The notes under the pieces are model-generated. The model did no database searches. It was not told the origin of the DNA and was given only the letters and a program-made list of their open reading frames with translations. DNA of 64,000 bases from Acidobacteriota bacterium (GTDB taxonomy: Bacteria; Actinomycetota; Acidimicrobiia; Acidimicrobiales; Microtrichaceae), in NCBI GenBank assembly GCA_003577145.1, contig QEUP01000004.1, positions 124,001 through 188,000 of the forward strand, written 5' to 3'. Positions 1-8,522 of the stretch are shown here, one piece after another (positions within the stretch are counted from its first letter, which is position 1; each line of letters starts with the position of its first letter). The translations under genes and the position numbers were made by a program.

Positions 1-1
1 A

Positions 2-616
2 GCCGAGCGCAGTCCCGAGCGGCCGGTCGCCACCCTTGCCCAGGTCTGGGCCCTGGCCGATGCGGTGCCGCACCGGTACCGGGCGCTCGTGCTCACCGCC
101 GCCTTCGCCGGCCTCCGCTTCGGCGAGCTGGCTGCCCTCACGCGATCGAGCGTCGACCTCGACGCCGGGCTCATCACCATCGCGGAATCCCTCGTGCAGC
201 ACGACGACGGCACGTTGCGGATCGGTCCACCGAAGTCCGAAGCCGGGCGACGGATGTTCACGATCCCCTGGGCTCTCGTGCCCGAACTGCAGAAGCACCT
301 CGATACCTACGTCGGGCCAGAGGCCGATGCGCGGCTCTTCATCGGCCCCAAGGGTGGGCTGCTGCGCCGCTCGAACTGGCACACGCTCTGGGACCGGGCC
401 CGCAAAGAGGTCGGCCCGCCCGGCTTCCATCTCCACGACCTCCGCCACACCTGCAACACGCTCACCGCGGCAACAGGAGCCAGCACCAGTGAGCTGATGC
501 ACCGCATGGGCCATGCTTCCCCACGAGCAGCCCTGCGCTACCAGCACGCCACCCGCGAGCGCGACGTCGCCATCGCCCAGGCCCTCGACGAGATCATCGA
601 GAAGGGAACGCCGTGA
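2..616 (+). CDS. Tyrosine recombinase/phage integrase, C-terminal part (5' truncated by window edge)
   Basis: The reading frame is open from the window edge, so the N-terminal arm-binding and core-binding domains are missing. What is visible is the catalytic domain: the first Arg in [10 protein letters not shown], the HDLRH box, a second His in MGHAS, and the Tyr nucleophile in RYQHAT near the C-terminus. All late active-site residues of the R..HxxR..H..Y set are intact, so the enzyme is probably functional. It cuts and rejoins DNA at att sites through a 3'-phosphotyrosine. Its stop overlaps the next GTG by four bases (GTGA). It lies about 0.9 kb from the 3' end of a tRNA-Gly, a common integration target, which suggests an integrated element whose body extends left of the window. 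Confidence 0.93.
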   Translation, partial: AERSPERPVATLAQVWALADAVPHRYRALVLTAAFAGLRFGELAALTRSSVDLDAGLITIAESLVQHDDGTLRIGPPKSEAGRRMFTIPWALVPELQKHLDTYVGPEADARLFIGPKGGLLRRSNWHTLWDRARKEVGPPGFHLHDLRHTCNTLTAATGASTSELMHRMGHASPRAALRYQHATRERDVAIAQALDEIIEKGTP

Positions 617-990
617 GGAAGCGCATGCGCCGCGGCAAACCTGCTCCGGACGACAGGACCGTCATCATTCGCGGTGACCGTCTCGATCCTGAGGCGCTGG
701 CTCGGAGCGCTCGGGACAACCTCCGGTTCTACGGGTTCCCAGGAGTCTCCGTCTTCGCCGAGACGGAAGACACGTTGTGGTTCGAGCACGCGGTCAGGTT
801 CCACCGCTCGGAATGGGTCGTCCTCTTCGTAGCCGGTGACCCCTATGTGTCAGGACTCGAACTCTGGGATACCGGCCAGGCACCTCACTACGACATCGTC
901 CACGACGACCTCGATGAGCTCGTCCGTCGTATCCTGGGAACACCCCACCGCGTCTATCCGAACCCGTACTACGACAGGGAAGACCAATGA
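613..990 (+). CDS. Hypothetical protein downstream of integrase (125 aa)
   Basis: I do not recognise the family. The start is GTG overlapping the integrase stop (GTGA), and its own stop overlaps the next ATG (ATGA), so it is translationally coupled in a three-gene unit. The N-terminus is strongly basic (RKRMRRGK); the rest is a compact alpha/beta-looking soluble protein with many aromatic residues, no signal peptide and no membrane segment. Position suggests cargo or accessory function of the integrated element. A toxin-like role is possible because two small coupled genes follow the integrase, but no toxin motif is visible. Confidence 0.65.
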   Translation: MRKRMRRGKPAPDDRTVIIRGDRLDPEALARSARDNLRFYGFPGVSVFAETEDTLWFEHAVRFHRSEWVVLFVAGDPYVSGLELWDTGQAPHYDIVHDDLDELVRRILGTPHRVYPNPYYDREDQ

Positions 991-1241
991 AGGCACCCAG
1001 GCTCGACCTCTGGGCAGACCTCAACACCGAGGACGACAACCGTCTCTGCTGGTCGGCACTGCGCCACGCCACCAAACCCGAGGCGGTAGTGCCAGGCGCC
1101 GTCCTCATAGCCGGTACCGAGACCCTGTGGGCGGTCGTCCGCATCGAATCAATCGACGACGACGGGATGGTCCACTTCTCTGTCGTAGATCCCCAAGACC
1201 CCGTCTCCAAGGCGGTCCTCGCCGACGCGTCGCCGGGCTGA
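987..1241 (+). CDS. Hypothetical small acidic protein (84 aa)
   Basis: Unrecognised. ATG overlaps the upstream stop by four bases. The protein is acidic with an alternating pattern ([28 protein letters not shown]) that suggests a small beta-barrel, and a WSALRH-containing N-terminal helix. It is the last gene before about 230 bases of DNA without recognisable genes that lead to tRNA-Gly. A basic protein followed by an acidic partner is compatible with a toxin-antitoxin pair, but that is only inference from size, charge and overlap. Confidence 0.6.
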   Translation: MKAPRLDLWADLNTEDDNRLCWSALRHATKPEAVVPGAVLIAGTETLWAVVRIESIDDDGMVHFSVVDPQDPVSKAVLADASPG

Positions 1242-1473
1242 CGGCAGTCCGCTCTGCTGGGCGGCTGGGTGAGCAGGGGCGTCTGTGCGCTCGACAGAAG
1301 GGAGGTCCGCACTCCTTGTCGTGACCGGGAGCAAGACGACAGCTGCCAAGCCGGTGGACACAGCACGAGACGTCGCATCCGTTTGGGCACGTGGCGGGCA
1401 CGCCGAGGGCTTCGTGCAGTCGGGTGCAACGCTGGTTGAGGTATTCACAGGTCCGTGACCTGGGCATTCGCCT

Positions 1474-1547
1474 TGGAGCGGGTGAAGGGGATCGAACCCT
1501 CATAACCAGCTTGGAAGGCTGGGGCTCTGCCATTGAGCTACACCCGC
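1474..1547 (-). tRNA. tRNA-Gly (anticodon UCC)
   Basis: On the minus strand a complete cloverleaf is seen: acceptor GCGGGTG pairs with CACCCGC, D arm AGCTCAATGGCAGAGC, anticodon stem CCAGC/GCTGG around loop CTTCCAA (anticodon TCC), T arm with GGTTCGATCC, discriminator T and an encoded CCA at 1474-1476. The 3' end points toward the integrase segment, which makes it a plausible attB site. Confidence 0.95.
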
Positions 1548-1582
1548 GCGCGCCGACCCAAGGCGATCGGCGCTCTCGCATC

Positions 1583-1702
1583 GTACCGGCTCGGACCAAA
1601 TCGCCTGAAGCCATCCGACCCCTGCCGTGCGGTAATAGGTGACGGGGCGCACCTGTGGTACCGGCTCGGACCAAATCGCCTGAAGCCATCCGACCCCTGC
1701 CG
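1583..1702. repeat. 45-bp perfect direct repeat, two copies 75 bp apart
   Basis: Positions 1583-1627 and 1658-1702 are identical over 45 bases, beginning GTACCGGCTCGGACC. They lie between tRNA-Gly (minus strand, starts at 1547) and the membrane-protein gene (plus). Read toward the tRNA, the copy nearest it is followed by TACGAT, an acceptable -10 box, with TTCAGG 18 bases upstream; the other copy is followed by TACCAC. A partially duplicated tRNA promoter is the simplest reading. Confidence 0.85.
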
Positions 1703-1731
1703 CCGTCCGCAGAGGTCGATGAGGTGCCGGG

Positions 1732-1737
1732 GTAGTA
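1732..1737 (+). promoter_or_regulatory. Candidate -10 box for the membrane-protein gene
   Basis: TAGTAT fits the actinobacterial TANNNT -10 pattern and lies about 26 bases before the chosen GTG at 1764 and 9 bases before an in-frame TTG at 1746. No convincing -35 is seen. Confidence 0.4.
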
Positions 1738-1763
1738 TCCGCCCTTTGCAACAGGTCCTGCAC

Positions 1764-3464
1764 GTGGCACTCAAGACCCCTCCCAGCGAGCGCACCATCA
1801 CGACCCGGCAACCCGTCGCTGTTGGCGCGGTTGTCGCCCACTTCGCTTCGCTGGTCGTCGGCTTCGCCGCGTTGGTCTACCTGGGCCGTCACCAGTGGTT
1901 CTTCGCCGACGAGTGGGCCGCCCTTCTGAAGAGGGGACTGGGTCTCTCCGGTGAGGACGGCCTGCTCCAGCCCCACAACGAGCACTGGATAGCGGGTCCG
2001 ATCCTCATCTACCGGATGATCTACAACTTGATCGGGGTCAAGAGCTACATCCCCTACCTCGCTTGCGATCTGGCCCTGCACGTGGCACTGGCCCACGTGC
2101 TCTGGCAGATCATGCGCAAGCTCAGAGTCGACGCCTGGGTCTCTACCGCCCTGAGCACCATGTTCGTCTTCCTGGGTGCCGGTGCCGAGAACATCCTCTG
2201 GGCCTTCCAAGTGGGCTTCATCGGCTCCTTCCTGTTGGGGTTCATCGCCCTCTACCTCGTGATGGACGGGACAGTGGCCGAGAGCGGGGACCGGGGCTTC
2301 GGATCCGGTACCGAGCGTGCTCAACAGACCGAGGTCGTCTCCCCGCCCAAGCGGGCGGCGAGCTCGCTCAGCGTGGCCCGGATCGCCTGGGCCTCGGGGC
2401 TCTGTGTCGCGTCACTCGCCTTCTCGAGCAACGTCATACCCGTCATCGTCGTGGTCGCGGCAGTCGCGTGGTACCGACAGGATCTCCGCGCGGCTGGCGG
2501 CGTAGCCCTCGCCCCAGCCGCCGTGTTCGCGGGATGGATGCTCCTGTACGGCCGGGGGGGCCTCGGTGCCCACGAGATCACGGCAGGCTCGCTGGTCGCG
2601 CTGCCCGCATTCGTGGCCCTGGGACTGGCCCGATCGCTTCAGGCCATCATCCGCATACCCGGCCTCGTGGTGTCACTCGCGGCCCTGGCGGGCATCTGGC
2701 TCTGGTGGAGGGAGCGGACAACCCAGATCGCTCTCATCATCGCCGGGGGCGCCGTGCTGTTCTTCGCCCTCACCGGCATCGGGCGGGTCGCCGAGTTCGG
2801 CGTCGGCTTCGCCAAGAGCGAGCGCTACGTCTACCTGGGTGTGGCGCTGCTGCTACCTCTTGCCGGAGTGCTGTTGACCATGCTCATACGCGACAGCTTC
2901 AGACGCCAGGCTCTGGTCCTCGTACTGCTCGCTTACGCGCTCGTCTCGAATGCGCTACTGCTCCGCGCCCGTGCCGGTGAGGAGCTGGTTAGGGAAACCC
3001 AGATACGCGAAGAGGTGCTGGCCGCAGCTCAACTCCAGGCGTCAGGCGAGGTGCTCCTCGCGGACAGCCCGGACATCCTCGAATCACCCGACGTGTCCTG
3101 GAGTGGCGTGGCAGCGCTTCGCGCCGACGGCGCCCTTCCCGACGATCAGCCTAGGGCCAAAGCCCTCGACCGGGCCCGGCTCCGCTATCAGGCGGTGTTC
3201 GGCGCCACCGCCGGCTTCGAATCCGGGCTCGAGGGGTGCCTCGTCTCCGATGCTGGTGCCCCGCTGCGGGTCACCGGTCCGGCGAGCTACACCCTCGATG
3301 CCCCCCCGGACGTGACGATCGAGGCAGCGCTGGACCCGAGCGGCCCATGGGTCGCGCTGGACCGGAACAACGCGCGGCCTGTGCTCGACGTGGCGATCGA
3401 AGAGCCGGATGTGCTGCTGGATTCCGAGGACGGCAGCCCTTTCGAAGTGTGCGGTGCCGGGTGA
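1764..3464 (+). CDS. Polytopic membrane protein, GT-C glycosyltransferase-like
   Basis: A 566-residue protein with roughly ten hydrophobic segments through residue about 410, followed by a soluble C-terminal domain of about 150 residues. After the first membrane segment it has FFADEWAALL and then LLQPHNEHW; an acidic DE in the first outer loop is typical of GT-C enzymes that use polyprenyl-phosphate sugars. The function as sugar transferase is therefore inferred from topology and this motif, not from a strong match. The frame is open to 1533, but that upstream part is translated repeat and tRNA DNA, so GTG 1764 was chosen; TTG 1746 is an alternative. Its end is two bases from the end of the convergent lipoprotein gene. 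Confidence 0.7.
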   Translation: MALKTPPSERTITTRQPVAVGAVVAHFASLVVGFAALVYLGRHQWFFADEWAALLKRGLGLSGEDGLLQPHNEHWIAGPILIYRMIYNLIGVKSYIPYLACDLALHVALAHVLWQIMRKLRVDAWVSTALSTMFVFLGAGAENILWAFQVGFIGSFLLGFIALYLVMDGTVAESGDRGFGSGTERAQQTEVVSPPKRAASSLSVARIAWASGLCVASLAFSSNVIPVIVVVAAVAWYRQDLRAAGGVALAPAAVFAGWMLLYGRGGLGAHEITAGSLVALPAFVALGLARSLQAIIRIPGLVVSLAALAGIWLWWRERTTQIALIIAGGAVLFFALTGIGRVAEFGVGFAKSERYVYLGVALLLPLAGVLLTMLIRDSFRRQALVLVLLAYALVSNALLLRARAGEELVRETQIREEVLAAAQLQASGEVLLADSPDILESPDVSWSGVAALRADGALPDDQPRAKALDRARLRYQAVFGATAGFESGLEGCLVSDAGAPLRVTGPASYTLDAPPDVTIEAALDPSGPWVALDRNNARPVLDVAIEEPDVLLDSEDGSPFEVCGAG

Positions 3465-3466
3465 GG

Positions 3467-4609
3467 TCATTCACCCGTGGCAGCTACGAAAGCATCCCAG
3501 CCGGCTTTCGGCGTCCCGTCCGAGTGACGGAGCCCGAGATGACAGAGGAACGCCTCCCAGACAGACGTGTTGCTGTCATCCGCGAAGTAGTTGACCATCT
3601 CCTCACACCTGTCGCCGCTCACATCGTGCAGGTAGTACCAGCCGAGGAACGGTACAGCGGCACCCAGCTCCGACCATGTCCTCAACACGTTGGTCACGAA
3701 CTCGGCCTGGGCCGCCTCGCTACTACCCAGATCAACCGAAGACGAGAACCCGACCTCCTGCAGCACCACAGGACGGCCGTCCGCGTACTCGACCATCGCA
3801 GGCAGGTCCACCAAGGGCTGCTCGGCCAGCGTTGTGGCGGCCGCGTCATAAGGGGGGTAATAGGTGAAGAAGATGGCATCCGCTGTCGCGTGGATGCGTG
3901 CCCAGGTCTCTGCATCAGCACCGAAGGTGCCTTCGAAGGTCGTGGTGATGCCGACCGGCAACCCCGCACGAGTCTGATGAAGATGCTCGAAGGCACTGTC
4001 GACAAGTGACTCGTATGCGCTCAGCTCACCAGGATGCCCCTTGAAGTACTCGTCGACCTCATTGCCGATCGACAGGTACAAGGTCGGAGCCTCGCTGTCG
4101 TAGCCGCTGAGGAAGTCGAGCAGCGCATCCAACGCGTCGAAGTAGCGCTTCTCGAACTCCGCTGCATCAAAAGGCACCTCACGCAGATCCTCGGGGACCG
4201 CACGGTGCGCCGTGTCCGGTACCGAGAAGGTGACGACCCTCGGTCGGCCTGCCCCGAAGATCTGGAGCTTCTCCTCCAGGCTGCTCCAGTCGAATTGGCC
4301 GGGCTCGGGTTCGATCTCGGGCCATCGCACCAGCAGATGCAACCCGGCAGCATCCACTGACTCGACCAGTTCGTTCGCCTCCACGACGTCGCTCGGTTCC
4401 AGCGAGGGTTCGCTCGCCGGGGTTGCCGTCAACGCGAGCACCTGTTCCCCCGTCCCGGGAGGCATGGCCGTGGTCACACCCGTTGTCACCGTGCTCGGGG
4501 AGATGCCACGCGTTGTCGAGGCCGGACCCCCTCCGCTTGAACCACAGGCCCAGGACAGCAGCGCAACAACTCCTACCAGCCCGCTGACGACGCCTCGCTC
4601 GCCGGTCAT
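3467..4609 (-). CDS. Lipoprotein with glycoside-hydrolase clan A-like TIM barrel
   Basis: 380 residues starting MTGERG, with a hydrophobic stretch ending in SWAC (Cys22), a lipoprotein signal, then a Thr/Ser/Gly-rich linker to about residue 60. The remaining domain shows the two acidic positions of clan GH-A barrels: Asn183-Glu184 in LSIGNEVDEYF (acid/base, end of strand 4) and Glu285 in VVLQEVGF (nucleophile, strand 7). The substrate is unknown; a surface polysaccharide or peptidoglycan-linked glycan is likely. It follows the large secreted orphan on the same strand after 118 bases containing a tandem repeat. Longer in-frame sequence upstream (to 4879) overlaps that other gene and was rejected. 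Confidence 0.8.
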   Translation of the reverse strand: MTGERGVVSGLVGVVALLSWACGSSGGGPASTTRGISPSTVTTGVTTAMPPGTGEQVLALTATPASEPSLEPSDVVEANELVESVDAAGLHLLVRWPEIEPEPGQFDWSSLEEKLQIFGAGRPRVVTFSVPDTAHRAVPEDLREVPFDAAEFEKRYFDALDALLDFLSGYDSEAPTLYLSIGNEVDEYFKGHPGELSAYESLVDSAFEHLHQTRAGLPVGITTTFEGTFGADAETWARIHATADAIFFTYYPPYDAAATTLAEQPLVDLPAMVEYADGRPVVLQEVGFSSSVDLGSSEAAQAEFVTNVLRTWSELGAAVPFLGWYYLHDVSGDRCEEMVNYFADDSNTSVWEAFLCHLGLRHSDGTPKAGWDAFVAATGE

Positions 4610-4621
4610 GCTTCGACAGTA

Positions 4622-4669
4622 TTGGGGCACGGAGGCCATCGTCGCTTGGGGCACGGAGGCCATTGTCGC
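4622..4669. repeat. 24-bp tandem repeat, two copies, in promoter of the lipoprotein gene
   Basis: 4622-4645 and 4646-4669 differ at one base (unit starts TTGGGGCACGGAGGCCAT). They end 13 bases before the start codon of the minus-strand gene. TACTGT follows directly on the minus strand and could be a -10 box, giving a very short leader. Confidence 0.8.
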
Positions 4670-4727
4670 CGGCTGATTGCAAGAAGTGCGGGTGGTGCCG
4701 GAGCTCCGATAGCAACCGGGAACCGGG

Positions 4728-7700
4728 TCAGGCGGCGCTGCCCGAGTAGGTGAGCGTCGCGAAGCCGAGCAGGCCGTTGTCGTAGGTCTCCACGGCCAGC
4801 ATCTCCAGGTCGAAGGGGAGGTCCTCCGGCAAGGCGTCGGCCAGCGCCACCGGTGGGATGGCGTCGGCCAGCTTGGCATCCATCTGGATGGCGAGTTCGT
4901 CTTTGATCGGGTTCTCGGCTGCGAGGAGTATCAGGCTGCCACCGAACTCGTCAGGGGCCAGGAAGGTGATGAAGGGACGGTGCCAGTCGGTGTAGCTGTA
5001 GGTGATGTCCACCGCGTCCTCACACTCGGTCTCCCAGTCGTCACAGTCGCGGTATGCGAGCGTCGAGACGATCTCGCCGTCATCGGTGAGGCTCACGTCC
5101 AGGCCGAGCTCGAGGTCGATGTAGACGTCGAGGGCTTCGTCACCGGAGGCCGTATCGACCATGTCCAGCTTGAGGTTGGGGAACATCACCGTCGCCGGGT
5201 AGGTCTCGGCCTCGGTAACCTCGTACTCCTCGGGGACCACTATGCCCGGCACTGTGCTCGACAGGGAGTAGTCGAGGGTGAGCTCGCCCCATGTCGTGCC
5301 GTCCTCGGCGGTGAAGGTCTGCGTCACCGTCCCGTCGGTCTCGATGAAGCCGTCGTGGACGAGCCAGGCGATCGCCTGGTTGAGGGCGTCGTAGCCGACC
5401 GCGACCGACACTTCGGTCGGTGACCCGCTCGACGTGTAGCGCTCGTCGAGCGCGTCGAGCAGGTCGTCTCCCGTTTCGGGATGGTTGTAGACGACATCCA
5501 GGGAGGCACCCTCCTGGGCTTCCAGTGACTCGATACCGACGCCCCCGGCGATGACGATGCCCTCGTCCTCGATCAACACGTCGTTCACGCAATCGGATTC
5601 CGTGCACGACTCGTTGAACTCGCCGGTGACCGACACGTCAGCGGTGCCGTCGCCGTCGACGTCACTGAAGCTCGAGAGAACGTCCGCCGTCAGGTCGAAA
5701 GCCTCGATCGCGGCGGCCGCGGCGTCCACCTGGGCGCTGATGTCGACGGGGTCCAGTTCGATCTCGAGGTCCACGTCGGCGGTGATCATGTCCCAGATGA
5801 GATCCAGCGCCTCGGCGAAGCTGAGCTCGGAGATGCTGGCGCTTATGCACGCGGCCAGCGGTAGCGTGCCCAGCGCAGCGGTTCCCAGTCCGGTGGCGAG
5901 ACCGACGGCGACGCTGGCCGCGACTCCGCCTGTCGAAACCCCGGCCGCCACGCCCGCTGCCACAGACAGCACGACCAGGATCCCCCCCACCAGGTTGGCG
6001 TTGCAGCCGCCGCCGTCATCCCCGTCGTTGCCCAGAGCCTCCTGGAGGTCGTCGGAGATGTCGTCGAGGGCTCCGACGAGGGCGTTGGCGCACCCCCACA
6101 TGCCCGCTTCCTGCTCGACCACGAGGTCGCCGAGATCGAGGTTGCCGGCGGTGATCTCGGGGGTGAAGGCCTGCCCGCCGGAGGCGATGTCGAAGCTGGC
6201 ATCCATGGAGACGTCCAAGGGGCCGACCTCTACCCAGCCGCAGTCCTTGCCGTTGTTGGTGTTCTCGATGTCCAGGTGTATCTCGTCGATGGTGGCTTCG
6301 GCGGTGAGGTTCACCTCCCCCGCCGTGGAGATGGAGCTGGAGCTCGCGATGTCAACTTCGGGTGTGTCGAAGTCGATGTTGGTGACCCTGGCGTCGCTGA
6401 TGTTCGACAGCACGTCGTCCATGAGACCGCTGATGCCGTCCTCGGCCCAGGCCTCGATGTCGTCGTAGACACGCTCGTCGAGTCGCATGCCAACCGACGA
6501 CGAGGCCGGGTCGCCCTTGTCGTGGGGCGCCTGGTCGGAGACGAAGAGGGTCATCTCCTCCGCCCTCAGGTTGTTGGCGTCGGCCACGTATTCCGGTCCG
6601 TCGACGGGCACGCCCTGCCGGCGCCACACCTCGACACGTATCTGCGTGAAGGGCGCGTCCTGGCTGTAGATGACGTGGTCGGTGTTGTCGGTGGTGAAGC
6701 CCAGCATCGGACCCGCCTCGAGCATGGCCATGAAGGCCTTTACATCGAGCTGGCCGAACACGTCGCTGTCGCTGAACTCGCCACCGGGGTAGAGCCACCA
6801 GTGGTCGCCGCTCTCCAGTTCGTCGGGATAGCACAGCGGCAGGTAGCGCTCCCGCACCTCTGTTCCGTCGGGGTGGATCGCGACGACGTCGATGAACTTG
6901 TACTCGAGGCTGTTGTGGCCGGTAATCCCGTTGTCCATGGGATCGCCCGCGTCCACCTCGTCGACGTGGGCCTTGACGTTGATGGCAGGTTCCTGCTCGT
7001 CGGTCAGGTAGACCTCTCCCTCACCGTCATAGATCCCGACGGCGGGATCGGGGGAGAGGTGGATGCCGTCGGAGGGCTCCCAGATGTTGGCCGACGGCAC
7101 CTCGTCGCCCTGCTCGTCCTCCATGACCACGGGCTGCCCGAGGTAGTCGTCGAAGGTGCCGGGCCCAACAGGCAGCAATCCGTTATCGAGGACCATCTCG
7201 CAGTATGACCCGGTGGCGTAGGCGTAGCTCGGGACGATCGGGTTCTCGGGGATGGAGGTATCGGGGACGTCGACCTCGGGAACGCTGAGGTCCCAGAAGT
7301 AGTCGGTGGTGAGGATCACGTCGGTCTGGGCGCTGAAGGAGGTCCCGTAGGCCGACAGGGCGCTGGCGAGGGCGGCACTGCACTGCGCCAGGTTCCCGCC
7401 GGCCGCCGCGGCCACGACCTGCTGACTCGCCTTTTGCGCCTTGCCGAGAGCACCTCTGGCTGCGTTGACCGCTGCTTCGGCCCGCCACAGCATCTTCCAC
7501 TCCTCGCGCTGGGCGTACCCGGCGAGCGGTCGGGTCTCCCCCGGCACATAGCCGGTGACGCGCTGGATCTCCTCCCAGTACGCCTCCGCCCCGCCGACCT
7601 CCCGCTCGGTCCAGTCGACCGTCGTGTCGGTTCGGCTCCTGGCGTCCTCACACGACGACGGTTGGGTGTACTCGACCGGGCCGTTGTAGTAGTCGGGCCG

Positions 7701-8084
7701 GGGGTCGACCTGGCCGTCGTACTGGCTGTCGGTCGAGCCGGCCGCATCACCGGAGGTCGGCGCCGTGAAGGTCCCCCCACCTGGCGCTGGTTGAGCCACC
7801 GCGGTGTTGCCCGGCAGAGCGGGGCTCTGCACGGTGGTCGGCGTGGTCGTCACGCCTCCCTCGCCGGTACCCGGCTGCCCCGTCGAAGGGACGGTCTGCG
7901 CCCCGGTGCCGGCAATCGGCGTGGTACCACCCCCAGGATCGACGCCGGGAAGCACGCTCTCGGTGGTTGTGGCACCAACTTGCGCCTCCGGCACGGTTTC
8001 GGCAGCCACTGACGGCGCCAGGGCGGCTATGACGGCTGTGATCACGAGCGCGGCGAGCGCGCGCCAGCTTCGTACGGAGCGCAT
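4728..8084 (-). CDS. Large secreted protein of unknown function (1118 aa)
   Basis: I do not recognise the family. ATG 8084 gives a clear signal peptide (MRSVRSWRALAALVITAVIA...SVAAET). Residues about 35-120 are Thr/Pro/Gly/Gln-rich. A segment near residues 145-250 contains a DARSRTDTTVDWTEREV helix region and an Ala-rich helix. A long acidic beta-rich region follows. Around the middle, after GGGCNANLVGG, there is a strongly hydrophobic Gly/Ala/Val stretch of about 50 residues that could enter a membrane. Later DVDGDGTADV resembles a Ca2+-binding DxDGDG loop. The C-terminal half has repeated acidic beta segments. Composition is very acidic (many Asp/Glu), as in salt-adapted surface proteins. 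It precedes the GH-like lipoprotein on the same strand. Confidence 0.85.
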   Translation of the reverse strand: MRSVRSWRALAALVITAVIAALAPSVAAETVPEAQVGATTTESVLPGVDPGGGTTPIAGTGAQTVPSTGQPGTGEGGVTTTPTTVQSPALPGNTAVAQPAPGGGTFTAPTSGDAAGSTDSQYDGQVDPRPDYYNGPVEYTQPSSCEDARSRTDTTVDWTEREVGGAEAYWEEIQRVTGYVPGETRPLAGYAQREEWKMLWRAEAAVNAARGALGKAQKASQQVVAAAAGGNLAQCSAALASALSAYGTSFSAQTDVILTTDYFWDLSVPEVDVPDTSIPENPIVPSYAYATGSYCEMVLDNGLLPVGPGTFDDYLGQPVVMEDEQGDEVPSANIWEPSDGIHLSPDPAVGIYDGEGEVYLTDEQEPAINVKAHVDEVDAGDPMDNGITGHNSLEYKFIDVVAIHPDGTEVRERYLPLCYPDELESGDHWWLYPGGEFSDSDVFGQLDVKAFMAMLEAGPMLGFTTDNTDHVIYSQDAPFTQIRVEVWRRQGVPVDGPEYVADANNLRAEEMTLFVSDQAPHDKGDPASSSVGMRLDERVYDDIEAWAEDGISGLMDDVLSNISDARVTNIDFDTPEVDIASSSSISTAGEVNLTAEATIDEIHLDIENTNNGKDCGWVEVGPLDVSMDASFDIASGGQAFTPEITAGNLDLGDLVVEQEAGMWGCANALVGALDDISDDLQEALGNDGDDGGGCNANLVGGILVVLSVAAGVAAGVSTGGVAASVAVGLATGLGTAALGTLPLAACISASISELSFAEALDLIWDMITADVDLEIELDPVDISAQVDAAAAAIEAFDLTADVLSSFSDVDGDGTADVSVTGEFNESCTESDCVNDVLIEDEGIVIAGGVGIESLEAQEGASLDVVYNHPETGDDLLDALDERYTSSGSPTEVSVAVGYDALNQAIAWLVHDGFIETDGTVTQTFTAEDGTTWGELTLDYSLSSTVPGIVVPEEYEVTEAETYPATVMFPNLKLDMVDTASGDEALDVYIDLELGLDVSLTDDGEIVSTLAYRDCDDWETECEDAVDITYSYTDWHRPFITFLAPDEFGGSLILLAAENPIKDELAIQMDAKLADAIPPVALADALPEDLPFDLEMLAVETYDNGLLGFATLTYSGSAA

Positions 8085-8395
8085 GTGATGGTTCCCTCCG
8101 GTCTCCGCCAGGTGCGCCCTCAGCGTGTCGTAGGGCGGTCATGAACCGGTACGGAAGCGGTACGGGAGCGGTACGGGTGTCAGGTTGGCCCGGGATCCAC
8201 TGGACCGGTCCCCCTCACCGGGGCTACGCCTCGTGCGGCGCGGCTCGGCCCTCACCGGGGTAGAGGCACCAACCCCGTCCGAGTCACCCGACCGATCAGA
8301 AGCGGTCGGAAGCGAGGCCGTCGGGGTCGCAGTCCACCGGCCGGCCGAAGCAACGCGCCGAGGCCGACGTACCTACGTCGTCTAGGTCGTCTACG
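8085..8395. other. Intergenic region between secreted-protein gene and tRNA-Pro
   Basis: About 310 bases without a credible gene. It holds the promoter of the large secreted protein (minus strand) and short repeats: an 11-base unit GGTACGG(A/G)AGC at 8148-8158, 8159-8169 and partly 8170-8177, and a run rich in TACGTCG/CTACGTCGTC around 8365-8398 just downstream of the tRNA, which may serve as its terminator region. Confidence 0.5.
8148..8177. repeat. 11-bp tandem repeat upstream of the large secreted protein
   Basis: Two full copies and one partial copy of GGTACGG(A/G)AGC, ending about 64-93 bases upstream of the start codon at 8084. Could be iterated regulator half-sites or simple slippage. 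Confidence 0.65.
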
Positions 8396-8469
8396 TCGGG
8401 ACGGCCGGATTTGAACCGGCGACCCCCTGCTCCCAAAGCAGGTGCGCTGCCAGACTGCGCCACGTCCCG
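8396..8469 (-). tRNA. tRNA-Pro (anticodon UGG)
   Basis: Minus strand: acceptor CGGGACG/CGTCCCG, D arm GGCGCAGTCTGGCAGCGC, anticodon stem CCTGC/GCAGG around TTTGGGA (anticodon TGG), T arm GCCGGTTCAAATCCGGC, discriminator A. CCA is not encoded. Confidence 0.95.
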
Positions 8470-8522
8470 GAACCCTCGACTGTAGCGAGCGGGCGATTGC
8501 GCGGGCGAGGAACCGGGTCTGC

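Noticed and set aside
1242-1473. Possible gene between the integrase-linked genes and tRNA-Gly
   Set aside because: Open frames here have no ribosome site or recognisable product and are mostly antisense or run into the tRNA.
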